Assembly: GCA_039184055.1 (NCBI GenBank) | Contig: JBCDBH010000386.1 | Location: 1 to 5,610 of the forward strand | Length of the DNA: 5,610 nucleotides | DNA from: JBCDBH01 sp039184055 | Lineage (GTDB): Bacteria > Acidobacteriota > Thermoanaerobaculia > Multivoradales > J023 | Direction: 5' to 3' | In this document: in pieces, positions 1 through 5,610 of the stretch | Layout of the letters: every line of letters begins with the position of its first letter | Numbering within the stretch: the first letter of the stretch is position 1 | Translations under genes and position numbers: made by a program | The notes under the pieces: generated by a model | Databases searched by the model: none | The model's input: the letters and a program-made list of their open reading frames with translations, nothing else | What the model was told of the DNA's origin: nothing

Positions 1-106
1 AGTAGAAGAGTCGGCGCCCCTCCTCGAATCGATCGCCCGCATCCTGGGCGGTCGATTCGAAGGTGGGATGGATGCGATTGACCACCACGGGGCCGACTCT
101 TCTACT
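1..106. repeat. Inverted repeat (15-bp perfect arms) enclosing a second hairpin
   Basis: AGTAGAAGAGTCGGC at 1-15 is the exact reverse complement of 92-106. With G16 bulged out, C17-C19 can also pair with G89-G91. Inside, 24-38 pairs with 46-60 over 15 positions with one T-G mismatch and a 7-base loop, and 62-66 (GGTGG) pairs with 82-86 (CCACC). The whole can be drawn as a three-way junction. The arms begin exactly at the window edge, so the left arm may continue outside. This could be a real structured element, a chance feature of coding DNA (unlikely for the outer arms), or a fold-back artefact at a contig end. Confidence 0.6.
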
Positions 107-273
107 GGCTCGGCGAGCGGCACCAAAAGGGTCTCGTCGCGCTACGTGGCCTGATGCCGTCGAACCAAGCGATCGCGGCCTTGCCCCTCGAAGGTGACGA
201 ACCGACCAGCCTCGACGCTCTCTTGGCGATCGGACATCGTTTCCAGACCGAGCTCGATCACTCGCAGCCTTGA
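2..273 (+). CDS. 3' end of an unrecognised gene, probably frameshifted near base 90
   Basis: The frame ending in TGA at 271-273 is open from base 82 and looks coding from about 89: codons are GC-rich at the third position and the peptide is plausible (it begins GRLFYWLGERHQKG and ends in ELDHSQP). It has no ATG, GTG or TTG before the ATG at 154, and a TGA at 79-81 blocks it upstream. The neighbouring frame (codons from base 2) is also coding-like over 2-91 (LLESIARILGGRF is part of it). The two join if one base is missing in the GGGG run at 89-92; a fifth G would give a continuous peptide ending at 273. I therefore read this as a single gene fragment with a frameshift or sequencing error, entering from the left edge. 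The product is not recognised. The 3' end overlaps the convergent dehydrogenase gene by 16 bp. An alternative is that bases 1-90 are not coding and belong to a repeat or artefact. Confidence 0.4.
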
Positions 274-2156
274 AATGCCTGTCGGTCGTTGACGGCTTGC
301 GCCAGCACCCCCATCGGGTTGGTTCGTTCCCAGATCTCACCGGTCTCGTTGTCGAGAATACGTACCGTGAACTCGACGTTGGTGGTGGCGGCGAAGAACA
401 CCCAATAATGGTCGTTCAGGGTGCAGGCATCGAGCACTTTGACGAGTAGCTCCCAGTTGTTTTCGGTGAAATACCAGAAAAGCCCGGAATCGTCCGAAGC
501 ACCCGGAACGATGGTGCCGATACCGGTGTTGTCATCGAAATCGCGCCATTCGACAAAGACGGTGAAACGGCCATCTTGAAAGCAGTGGGTATTCGGATTG
601 GTGGCGCAGTCAGCGAAGAGCTCGTCGTCGATGATCCGCACCTCGGTGGTGACGAGGGTACCGAGCTCGCCGGCACCGACCGCATTGCTCAGGCGGACCT
701 GGAAGCTCTCGAGGCTTTCGCTGACCGTATCGTCGAGAATCGGAACGGTGATGGTCTTGGGGCTGCTGTCGCCATCGGCCCAGGTGAGGGTGCCGCTGGT
801 CGGCGTGTAGTCGTCACCGGCGATGGCCGAGCCGTCTAGCGTCGCATAGTCGACGCTTGCCGCACCCTGCGCGCTACCGTTGCGACGGACCTCGACGCTC
901 ACCGTGCCGGCGGTTTCGTCGACGTTCACCGAATCGGTGGCCAATTCGATGGTGCCACCGGTGAGACCGACGATTTTGTAGATCACCCCATCATTGCCAT
1001 TGGTTCCGGGAACGACGATGTAGAGCTCACCATCGCTGTCTCGGCCGAAGCTGACCATGCCGAAGATCTGCCCGTCGAGATCCTCGACGACGTAGCCACC
1101 GCCATTGGGAATCAACAGGCTCGTACGTCCACAATAGTTACCGAAGACATAGGCTCCTTGCATTTGTGGGATGGCATTGCCGTCGTACACATAGCCACCG
1201 ATGACCGCGCAGGCGTCGGATGAGGCACTATTCGCCAGATCGATGACCGGATCGGTGTACGCGGAGCTGTTGCACGCGGCGGGTGGCGTCGAACACTCGG
1301 CAACGAAAGCCTGAGGCGTGCATGAAAATCCCTCCATACGTGGGAAGCCGAAGTTGTAGCCACCGCTGGAAGAAGACACGATGTTGATCTCGTCACGGGC
1401 GTTGTGGCCGACATCGGCGATGATCATGTCGCTGTTGTTCGGATTCCAGCTGATCCTCCAGGCGTTGCGGACGCCGAATGCCCAGATCTCGTCACGAACC
1501 GAGGGATCGTTACGGAAAGGATTGTCGCTGGGGATGCCGTAGTAGGGCGCCGTGGCGACATTCTGATCGACGTCGAGACGGAGGATCTTGCCGAGCAACG
1601 TATCCGGCTCTTGCGGTGTGCAGCGGGGATCAGGCTGATAGCCACCGTCACCGCTCGAGATGTAGAGATGGCCATCGGGACCGAACCCGAGCTGGTTGAG
1701 ATTGTGGTTCGCGCTCGGTTGTGGAACCTCGAGCAAAATGACCTCACTGCCTCGGAATGCTTGATCAGAGTTCGCACCGGTGACCTGGAAACGTGACACG
1801 ACACCATTACCGGCGAGATTGGTGTACGCGGCGAACACGTAGCCATTCGAGGCGAAATTCGGATGGAATGCGACGCTCAACAGGCCCTGCTCGGTTTCGG
1901 GCTCGTTGCCGTAGAGGACACGATCGGTGATGTCGAGGAACGGTGGATTGAAGTTCACGGTTCCGTTTCGGAGGACGTAGACCCTGCCTTCCTGTGAGAT
2001 GACGAACAAGCGATCATCACCGGCCGAGACCAGGCCGATGTTGAAGTTGATTCCTGACCACACGGTTTCGAGAACCAGCTCGCGCGCCTCACTGGTCGAG
2101 GGCGAATACACGGCACCGATCAGGATGAGCAAGAGCGTGGTGGTAAAGCGTCGCAT
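258..2156 (-). CDS. Secreted PQQ-dependent sugar dehydrogenase-like protein with Calx-beta and C-terminal accessory domains
   Basis: 632 aa, probably exported. Residues 1-24 form a Sec signal peptide (MRRF, hydrophobic TLLLILIGAV, likely cleavage after SEA at 24). Residues about 28-397 match the soluble glucose/aldose sugar dehydrogenase beta-propeller (GSDH), which oxidises sugars with PQQ: GLLSVAFHPNFASNGY at 91-106, HNLNQLGFGPDG from 151 with H151 as the likely catalytic base, LLGKILRLD at 187-195, FGVRNAWR at 228-235 with R230/N231 at the usual PQQ-contact site, and IADVGHNARDEIN at 246-258. Residues about 401-511 are a Calx-beta domain (VDETAG, DYATLDGSAIAGDDY, ending in IIDDE). Residues about 515-632 are a beta-rich module resembling one at the ends of many secreted acidobacterial proteins. 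The ten cysteines (six in the propeller, four in the C-terminal module) suit disulfides outside the cytoplasm. ATG is at 2154-2156, with GAGGAGA (2161-2167) 4 nt upstream. Substrate specificity cannot be read from the sequence, and PQQ use is inferred from the family. The gene stands alone, with a repeat cluster upstream. Confidence 0.9.
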   Translation of the reverse strand: MRRFTTTLLLILIGAVYSPSTSEARELVLETVWSGINFNIGLVSAGDDRLFVISQEGRVYVLRNGTVNFNPPFLDITDRVLYGNEPETEQGLLSVAFHPNFASNGYVFAAYTNLAGNGVVSRFQVTGANSDQAFRGSEVILLEVPQPSANHNLNQLGFGPDGHLYISSGDGGYQPDPRCTPQEPDTLLGKILRLDVDQNVATAPYYGIPSDNPFRNDPSVRDEIWAFGVRNAWRISWNPNNSDMIIADVGHNARDEINIVSSSSGGYNFGFPRMEGFSCTPQAFVAECSTPPAACNSSAYTDPVIDLANSASSDACAVIGGYVYDGNAIPQMQGAYVFGNYCGRTSLLIPNGGGYVVEDLDGQIFGMVSFGRDSDGELYIVVPGTNGNDGVIYKIVGLTGGTIELATDSVNVDETAGTVSVEVRRNGSAQGAASVDYATLDGSAIAGDDYTPTSGTLTWADGDSSPKTITVPILDDTVSESLESFQVRLSNAVGAGELGTLVTTEVRIIDDELFADCATNPNTHCFQDGRFTVFVEWRDFDDNTGIGTIVPGASDDSGLFWYFTENNWELLVKVLDACTLNDHYWVFFAATTNVEFTVRILDNETGEIWERTNPMGVLAQAVNDRQAFQGCE

Positions 2157-2160
2157 GCAA

Positions 2161-2167
2161 TCTCCTC
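2161..2167 (-). promoter_or_regulatory. Ribosome binding site of the sugar dehydrogenase gene
   Basis: On the minus strand GAGGAGA is followed by TTGC and then ATG at 2156-2154. This near-consensus Shine-Dalgarno sequence with short spacing supports the chosen start, which also sits directly before an intact signal peptide. Confidence 0.75.
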
Positions 2168-2170
2168 GCG

Positions 2171-2233
2171 GATGACGGTCACCTGAGATGACCGTGACCT
2201 ATGGGATGACGTGACCAATCAAATAGCGATGAC
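2171..2233 (-). promoter_or_regulatory. Tandem GATGAC-type repeats upstream of the dehydrogenase gene
   Basis: On the plus strand the copies are GATGACGGTCACC (2171-2183), GATGACCGTGACC (2187-2199) and GATGACGTGACC (2205-2216), followed by a bare GATGAC at 2228-2233. On the gene's strand this reads GGTSAC, an optional C or G, then GTCATC. Start-to-start spacings are 16, 18 and 23 bp. The two copies nearest the gene form a 7-bp stem (ACGGTCA at 2175-2181 with TGACCGT at 2189-2195) with a 7-base loop. The copy closest to the gene ends 3 bp from the ribosome binding site. Tandem operator sites or a leader hairpin are both possible. The repeats are seen directly; a regulatory role is inferred. 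No clear -35/-10 pair was found. Confidence 0.45.
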
Positions 2234-2455
2234 TTAGGAGCGGCAGATCCCACAAGGGGCCCGCAATTCATAGGCGAGATCGTACACATTCTATGCTCAT
2301 GTGCCATGGGACGCATGGCGATCTATCTGCTTGGAGGTGAGCGACAAGGAATCGCCAGCGGCGAGCACGGGAATAGCAAGCGGGAGCACGACCGTGAAAC
2401 AGGGCTGAGTGGATCCACCCGCCGGGCAGACTCGCGAATGGCGATGAAGGTGCGA

Positions 2456-3493
2456 TCAAGCCGCGATACGACGCAGGATCGCACCCGAGGCGAATCCCGC
2501 GCCAAACGCGACATCGACTTCGATGTCGCCGCGACCACGCTGATGTTCCCGCTGATCGACATAGCCGATCGGTATCGAGGCCGACGAGGTATTGCCGTAG
2601 TCGCGAACGCCGGTGGTGTAGACGAAGTCGAGCGGTACGCCCAAGCGTTTGGCGACGGATTCGATGATCCGCAGGTTCGCCTGGTGGGGAAAGACGTAGC
2701 GTACGTCGTCGAGACTCACCAGATCGTCGGACCAGCGATTGTGGGACTCGATCACCCGGTGTACATCCTCGACCATGGTTCGGACCGCGATCGGGAAGAC
2801 CTTCGGGCCATCCATGTGCAGGTACGAGCGCGGGCCGAGCTCGTGGTGGCTGAAAAGCACGGCGGCGTCGTTCGTCTTTTGATTGACCAGGGGGGCGTTG
2901 GAGTAGAGAAGATCGCCATGGTGACCCGCGGCGCGAGTGTGAATGGCGAGAATCTGATTTTCGGTCGACGGACCGATGACCACCGCACCAGCGCCGTCGC
3001 CGAGGAGAACGCAGGTTCCCCGGTCACGCCAGTTGGTGATGTGCGAGAGGCCGTCGACACCGATCACCAGGGCGTGACCACGATGGCCGCCACGCTGATG
3101 CGCGATGAAAAGACGGTTGTAGGCCTCCTCGACCGCGTAGATGAAGCCCGCGCAACCCGCCGAGACATCAGCCGCGGAAGCACGGTGCGCCCCGATGGCT
3201 CTCTGGACTTGCGTGGCCAGGCTCGGAAACCGGCACCAGGTAACGACACCGACACGGATATCGTCGAGATCCTCGGCACGAATGCCAGCGTCGTCGAGCG
3301 CGCGTTCCGCGGCCTTGACCGCCATGTCGAGAATGGTCTCGTCGCGTGCCAAGACGCGTCGAGTTTGGATCCCCGTGCGTCGGCGAATCCAGTCGTCACT
3401 GGTATCGACGATCGATGCCAATTCGTCGTTCGTGACAATGGTCGGCGGCAAATACGAGCCGAAACCGAGATAGCCGATCTGAGCATGAGGCAT
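2456..3493 (-). CDS. fabH: 3-oxoacyl-ACP synthase III (KAS III, FabH-type)
   Basis: 345 aa, cytoplasmic, slightly longer than E. coli FabH (317 aa). FabH condenses an acyl-CoA, usually acetyl-CoA, with malonyl-ACP to start fatty-acid synthesis. The thiolase-fold hallmarks are in order: DTSDDWIRRRTGIQTRR (30-46), the nucleophile in DVSAGCAGF (C114), DRGTCVLLGDGAGAVV (157-172), MDGPKVFPIAV (227-237), FPHQANLRII (268-277, H270), YGNTSSASIP (299-308, N301) and the glycine-rich end GAGFASGAILR. The Cys-His-Asn triad is complete, so the enzyme should condense rather than only transfer. The segment after N301 (about 310-328, GYVDQREHQRG) departs from the usual FabH pattern in this region. ATG is at 3491-3493, with GGAG (3502-3505) 8 nt upstream. 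No acpP, fabD or fabG lies nearby, so a housekeeping role is less certain; an alternative is a KAS III paralogue with a different primer or a role in secondary lipid synthesis. Confidence 0.9.
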   Translation of the reverse strand: MPHAQIGYLGFGSYLPPTIVTNDELASIVDTSDDWIRRRTGIQTRRVLARDETILDMAVKAAERALDDAGIRAEDLDDIRVGVVTWCRFPSLATQVQRAIGAHRASAADVSAGCAGFIYAVEEAYNRLFIAHQRGGHRGHALVIGVDGLSHITNWRDRGTCVLLGDGAGAVVIGPSTENQILAIHTRAAGHHGDLLYSNAPLVNQKTNDAAVLFSHHELGPRSYLHMDGPKVFPIAVRTMVEDVHRVIESHNRWSDDLVSLDDVRYVFPHQANLRIIESVAKRLGVPLDFVYTTGVRDYGNTSSASIPIGYVDQREHQRGRGDIEVDVAFGAGFASGAILRRIAA

Positions 3494-3501
3494 GACGATA
3501 G

Positions 3502-3505
3502 CTCC
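3502..3505 (-). promoter_or_regulatory. Ribosome binding site of the KAS III gene
   Basis: GGAG on the minus strand lies 8 nt before the ATG at 3493-3491. It supports the start that leaves the short N-terminus MPHAQIGYLGFGSYLP, the usual length ahead of the first beta-strand in FabH proteins. The surrounding 118-bp spacer (3494-3611) has no clear promoter or terminator; a TTGAAC near 3610 could be a -35, but the hexamer 17 bp downstream is a poor -10. Confidence 0.5.
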
Positions 3506-3611
3506 GACAGTAGGTTCTTCGTCAGCCTATGGTAGCGCTTGTTGGCGAGCCGTCACACTCCCGTCCCAAGGGTCACGTTCGTGTCCGTAACCGTCAGGGA
3601 AGTGTCATCGT

Positions 3612-5610
3612 TCAAGGACGCGCCGCGACCTCGAATGCCTCGATCTGGACACGGGCGTCGTTGAAGCAGGCGCCTTCGCCGATGTCCGTGTAGGAATCGG
3701 GCACCAAGGCGTTGGAGCTCGCGCCATTCAGCGTGTTGTGCGTCCAGATCCCCTTCGCCAAACTCGCGACTCCAGGTCGAAGATCGGGGTCCACCTTGGC
3801 GCGGCAATGGACTTCACCGAGGTGGTTCCAGACCCTCACGGTAGTGCCACTGTCGATACCCCGCGCACGCGCGTCATCGGGATGGATCCCGACGCTCTCC
3901 TGGTGATCGTAGAGCTGACCAAGAGTCGACGAGACGGTGCGGTTGGTCGCGGGAGAGATCAGGGAGAGCGGCGCGACCTGGGTCGTCGGGAGCTCACGAT
4001 AGTGGTAGAGGCCACCTGGAGCCTCGTTGTCGAGCGCGGTGGGCACGAGGTGGATCTTCTCGTCCGACGTGCGTGGGAAAGCATCGACGAAGGCCACCGG
4101 TGCCGGGTCTTCCGTGACGGTCGTTCCAGTCGCTTCGACCCGTGCACGGAGGTCGGTGTCCGGCGCGCTCGACAAGAAGGTGTCGGCGACCTCCTCGATC
4201 CCCGGGTCGCCAGGGCGCGCCACGCCGAGACGCTCAGCGAGCGCCGTGAAGACCTCGAAATTCGACCGTGATTCACCCACCGGTTCGATGACGGGCTTGA
4301 TGTCGTGGAGCGTGATCGGGCCGTAGCCTTTTTGAATATCGCGATGCTCGAGAAAGGTCGTCGCGGGCAGCACGACGTCCGCATAACGAGCGGTATCGGT
4401 CATGACCTGATCGAAGACGACCGTGAACAGGTCGTCGCGCTCGAGCCCGGTACGCACGCGATTCTGTTCGGGCAGGGTCGACAGCGGGTTGGCGTTGTAG
4501 ACAAAGAGCAACTCCACGGCGGGATCGGCTTCATGCAGCGTACGACCGAGACGGTTCATGTTGATGATCCGAGTCTCGGGTTCGACGGCATCGATCGCTT
4601 GCTCCGCCGACAGCCGCCAATAGCTCGAGTTGGACATCAAATAGCCACCGCCGCGCTGTCCGAACTTTCCAGCCACGGCGGGTAGCGCCAGGATCGCGGC
4701 GCTTGCCGAGCCACCGTTTCGATTGCGCTCTTGGCCCCACCCACACCGCACCACGGCTGGGTCGTGGGTCACCCACCATCGGGTCAGAGTGCGAATATCG
4801 TCCGGGTCGATCCCCGCGATCGTAGCGGCCCGCTCGGGGTTCCATGGTGTCGCCCGGCGTCGGAGCTCCTCGCTCCCCGTCGTATGCGTAGCGAGGAAGT
4901 CGTGGTCGGCGCCACCGGTTTCGAAGAGCTCTCGAATGACAGCCAGGGTGACGGGAAGGTCGGTGCCGGGTCGGACGGCGAGGTGAAGATCGGCCTTTTT
5001 CGCCAGCTTGGTCCGTCGAGGATCGACGACGACGAGCTTCGCCCCGTTCTTTTGCGCCTCGAGAATGAGTGGGACGAGATGGATGCTCGAAACCGACGGA
5101 TTGGCGCCCCAGACCACGATCAGCTTGGCGAGGGCAAAATCCTTCGGGTCCACCCCGGGCATTTTGCCGTACATCTCCGAGGCGGCGAGACCGGTGGGGA
5201 TGGCGCAAACCGTGCGCGCGAGGCGGGAGGTGCCGAGACGAAAAAAGAGCCTCTCGTCGGCGGCCCCTTCGGTGAGCGCGCCATTCGAGCCGCCGTAGCT
5301 GAACGGCAAGATCGACTCCGCTCCTGAAGCGTCGATGACGTGCTCGATCTTGGCGGCGACGAGGTCGAGGGCGTCGTCCCAAGACATGACTTCGAATGCG
5401 GCCTCGCCCTTCTTGCCCACCCGGCGTAGCGGATGCCGCAGGCGGGCCTCGCCGTAAAGATGGCTGGGGAAGCGTCGCACCTTGGAACAGATATAGCCGT
5501 CCGTGATCGGGTTGCGGTGCGAACCGTCGAGCTTGACGACCTTGCCATCTTCCAATGTCACGTCGAGACTGCACGAATCCGGGCAATCGAGGGGGCAAGC
5601 GCTGGAGACA
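3612..5610 (-). CDS. Molybdopterin (bis-MGD) oxidoreductase with N-terminal 4Fe-4S cluster, DMSO reductase superfamily; 5' partial
   Basis: At least 665 residues are visible; the first few lie beyond the right edge. Numbering from the first complete codon (5607-5609), ACPLDCPDSCSLDV at 4-17 gives cluster cysteines C5, C9 and C13, with C41 in DGYICSK (CX3CX3CX27C). A GTG at 5559-5561 is not the true start, because it would remove three of the four cysteines. The molybdopterin domain follows (about 60-450): FSYGGSNG, RTVCAIPTG with C135 at the place of the Mo-ligating Cys/SeCys in NapA and FdhF, LIVVWGANPS, VVVDPRRT, RCGWGQERNRNGG, VYNANPL and DTARYADVVLPATTFLEH. The dinucleotide-binding domain is about 545-655 (SLISPATNRTVSSTLGQ, GVASLAKGIWTHN, ending in DIGEGACFNDARVQ). 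No partner electron-transfer or membrane subunit is visible. Members of this CPLDCPDxC group are often annotated as formate dehydrogenase-like or generic BisC-type reductases; the substrate cannot be assigned. The stop is TGA at 3612-3614. Likely cytoplasmic, though the missing N-terminus prevents a check for a Tat signal. Confidence 0.93.
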   Translation of the reverse strand, partial: VSSACPLDCPDSCSLDVTLEDGKVVKLDGSHRNPITDGYICSKVRRFPSHLYGEARLRHPLRRVGKKGEAAFEVMSWDDALDLVAAKIEHVIDASGAESILPFSYGGSNGALTEGAADERLFFRLGTSRLARTVCAIPTGLAASEMYGKMPGVDPKDFALAKLIVVWGANPSVSSIHLVPLILEAQKNGAKLVVVDPRRTKLAKKADLHLAVRPGTDLPVTLAVIRELFETGGADHDFLATHTTGSEELRRRATPWNPERAATIAGIDPDDIRTLTRWWVTHDPAVVRCGWGQERNRNGGSASAAILALPAVAGKFGQRGGGYLMSNSSYWRLSAEQAIDAVEPETRIINMNRLGRTLHEADPAVELLFVYNANPLSTLPEQNRVRTGLERDDLFTVVFDQVMTDTARYADVVLPATTFLEHRDIQKGYGPITLHDIKPVIEPVGESRSNFEVFTALAERLGVARPGDPGIEEVADTFLSSAPDTDLRARVEATGTTVTEDPAPVAFVDAFPRTSDEKIHLVPTALDNEAPGGLYHYRELPTTQVAPLSLISPATNRTVSSTLGQLYDHQESVGIHPDDARARGIDSGTTVRVWNHLGEVHCRAKVDPDLRPGVASLAKGIWTHNTLNGASSNALVPDSYTDIGEGACFNDARVQIEAFEVAARP

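Larger units (their letters stand above)
2157..2455. other. Non-coding region between the synthase and dehydrogenase genes
   Basis: This 299-bp stretch carries the ribosome binding site and GATGAC repeats in its left third. The rest shows no convincing gene. A small hairpin (TCGCC 2352-2356 with GGCGA 2360-2364, 3-base loop) is followed on the minus strand by TTCCTTGT and could be a weak terminator for the synthase gene, but the stem is short and the T-tract poor. GTGGATCCAC at 2409-2418 is a 10-bp perfect palindrome without a loop. A TAGAAT hexamer on the minus strand near 2290 resembles a -10 box but lacks a matching -35. The dehydrogenase promoter should lie in this region. Confidence 0.6.

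Noticed and set aside
89..273. Resemblance of RGRLFYWLG to the YWIG segment of SurE nucleotidases
   Set aside because: The downstream residues lack the SurE TDFxA...GYVSxTPL pattern, so no family was assigned.
2352..2364. Possible terminator hairpin for the KAS III gene
   Set aside because: Only a 5-bp stem with a weak T-tract, about 90 nt past the stop; too poor to call.
2409..2418. Palindrome GTGGATCCAC
   Set aside because: Ten-bp palindromes occur by chance; it has no loop, partner copy or gene-proximal position suggesting an operator.
2306..3535. Plus-strand open frame of 409 codons
   Set aside because: It lies antisense across the KAS III gene, whose protein shows all family motifs. 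The antisense peptide shows no recognisable family and is explained by high-GC codon bias.
3494..3611. Promoter for the KAS III gene in the 118-bp spacer
   Set aside because: TTGAAC near 3610 has no acceptable -10 at 16-18 bp; other hexamer pairs are equally weak.
5559..5561. GTG as the start of the molybdopterin oxidoreductase
   Set aside because: The frame stays open to the window edge and encodes three of the four Fe-S cysteines upstream of this codon.
4531..5598. Minus-strand open frame of 355 codons in another register
   Set aside because: Arg/Pro-rich shadow of the molybdopterin oxidoreductase, which has clear motifs in the correct frame over the same bases.

Overview
The window reads as ordinary chromosomal DNA from a GC-rich environmental bacterium, probably a member of the Acidobacteriota near Thermoanaerobaculia. 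That placement is an inference. It rests mainly on the C-terminal module of the secreted dehydrogenase (residues about 515-632), which from memory resembles a module at the ends of many secreted proteins in that lineage. The high GC and GC-rich third codon positions fit but do not prove it.

Layout, left to right. Bases 1-273 hold the 3' end of an unrecognised plus-strand gene, apparently frameshifted near base 90. A perfect 15-bp inverted repeat (1-15 / 92-106) lies in the same stretch. Bases 258-2156 (minus) encode a secreted, multi-domain PQQ-dependent sugar-dehydrogenase-like protein; its 3' end overlaps the plus-strand gene by 16 bp, tail to tail. Bases 2157-2455 are non-coding and carry a tandem GATGAC-based repeat just upstream of that gene's ribosome binding site. 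Bases 2456-3493 (minus) encode a FabH-type 3-oxoacyl-ACP synthase III with an intact Cys-His-Asn triad. Bases 3494-3611 are a short spacer. Bases 3612-5610 (minus) encode a molybdopterin oxidoreductase of the CPLDCPDxC type, whose extreme N-terminus runs off the right edge.

The three large genes point the same way, but the gaps of 118 and 297 bp and their unrelated functions (cytoplasmic Mo/Fe-S redox enzyme, fatty-acid initiation, exported sugar oxidation) argue against one functional operon. I see no mobile element, CRISPR array, RNA gene or defence system, and no convincing undescribed system. The points most worth checking are the left-edge inverted repeat with its adjacent frame break, the repeat cluster upstream of the dehydrogenase, and the domain architecture of the dehydrogenase.
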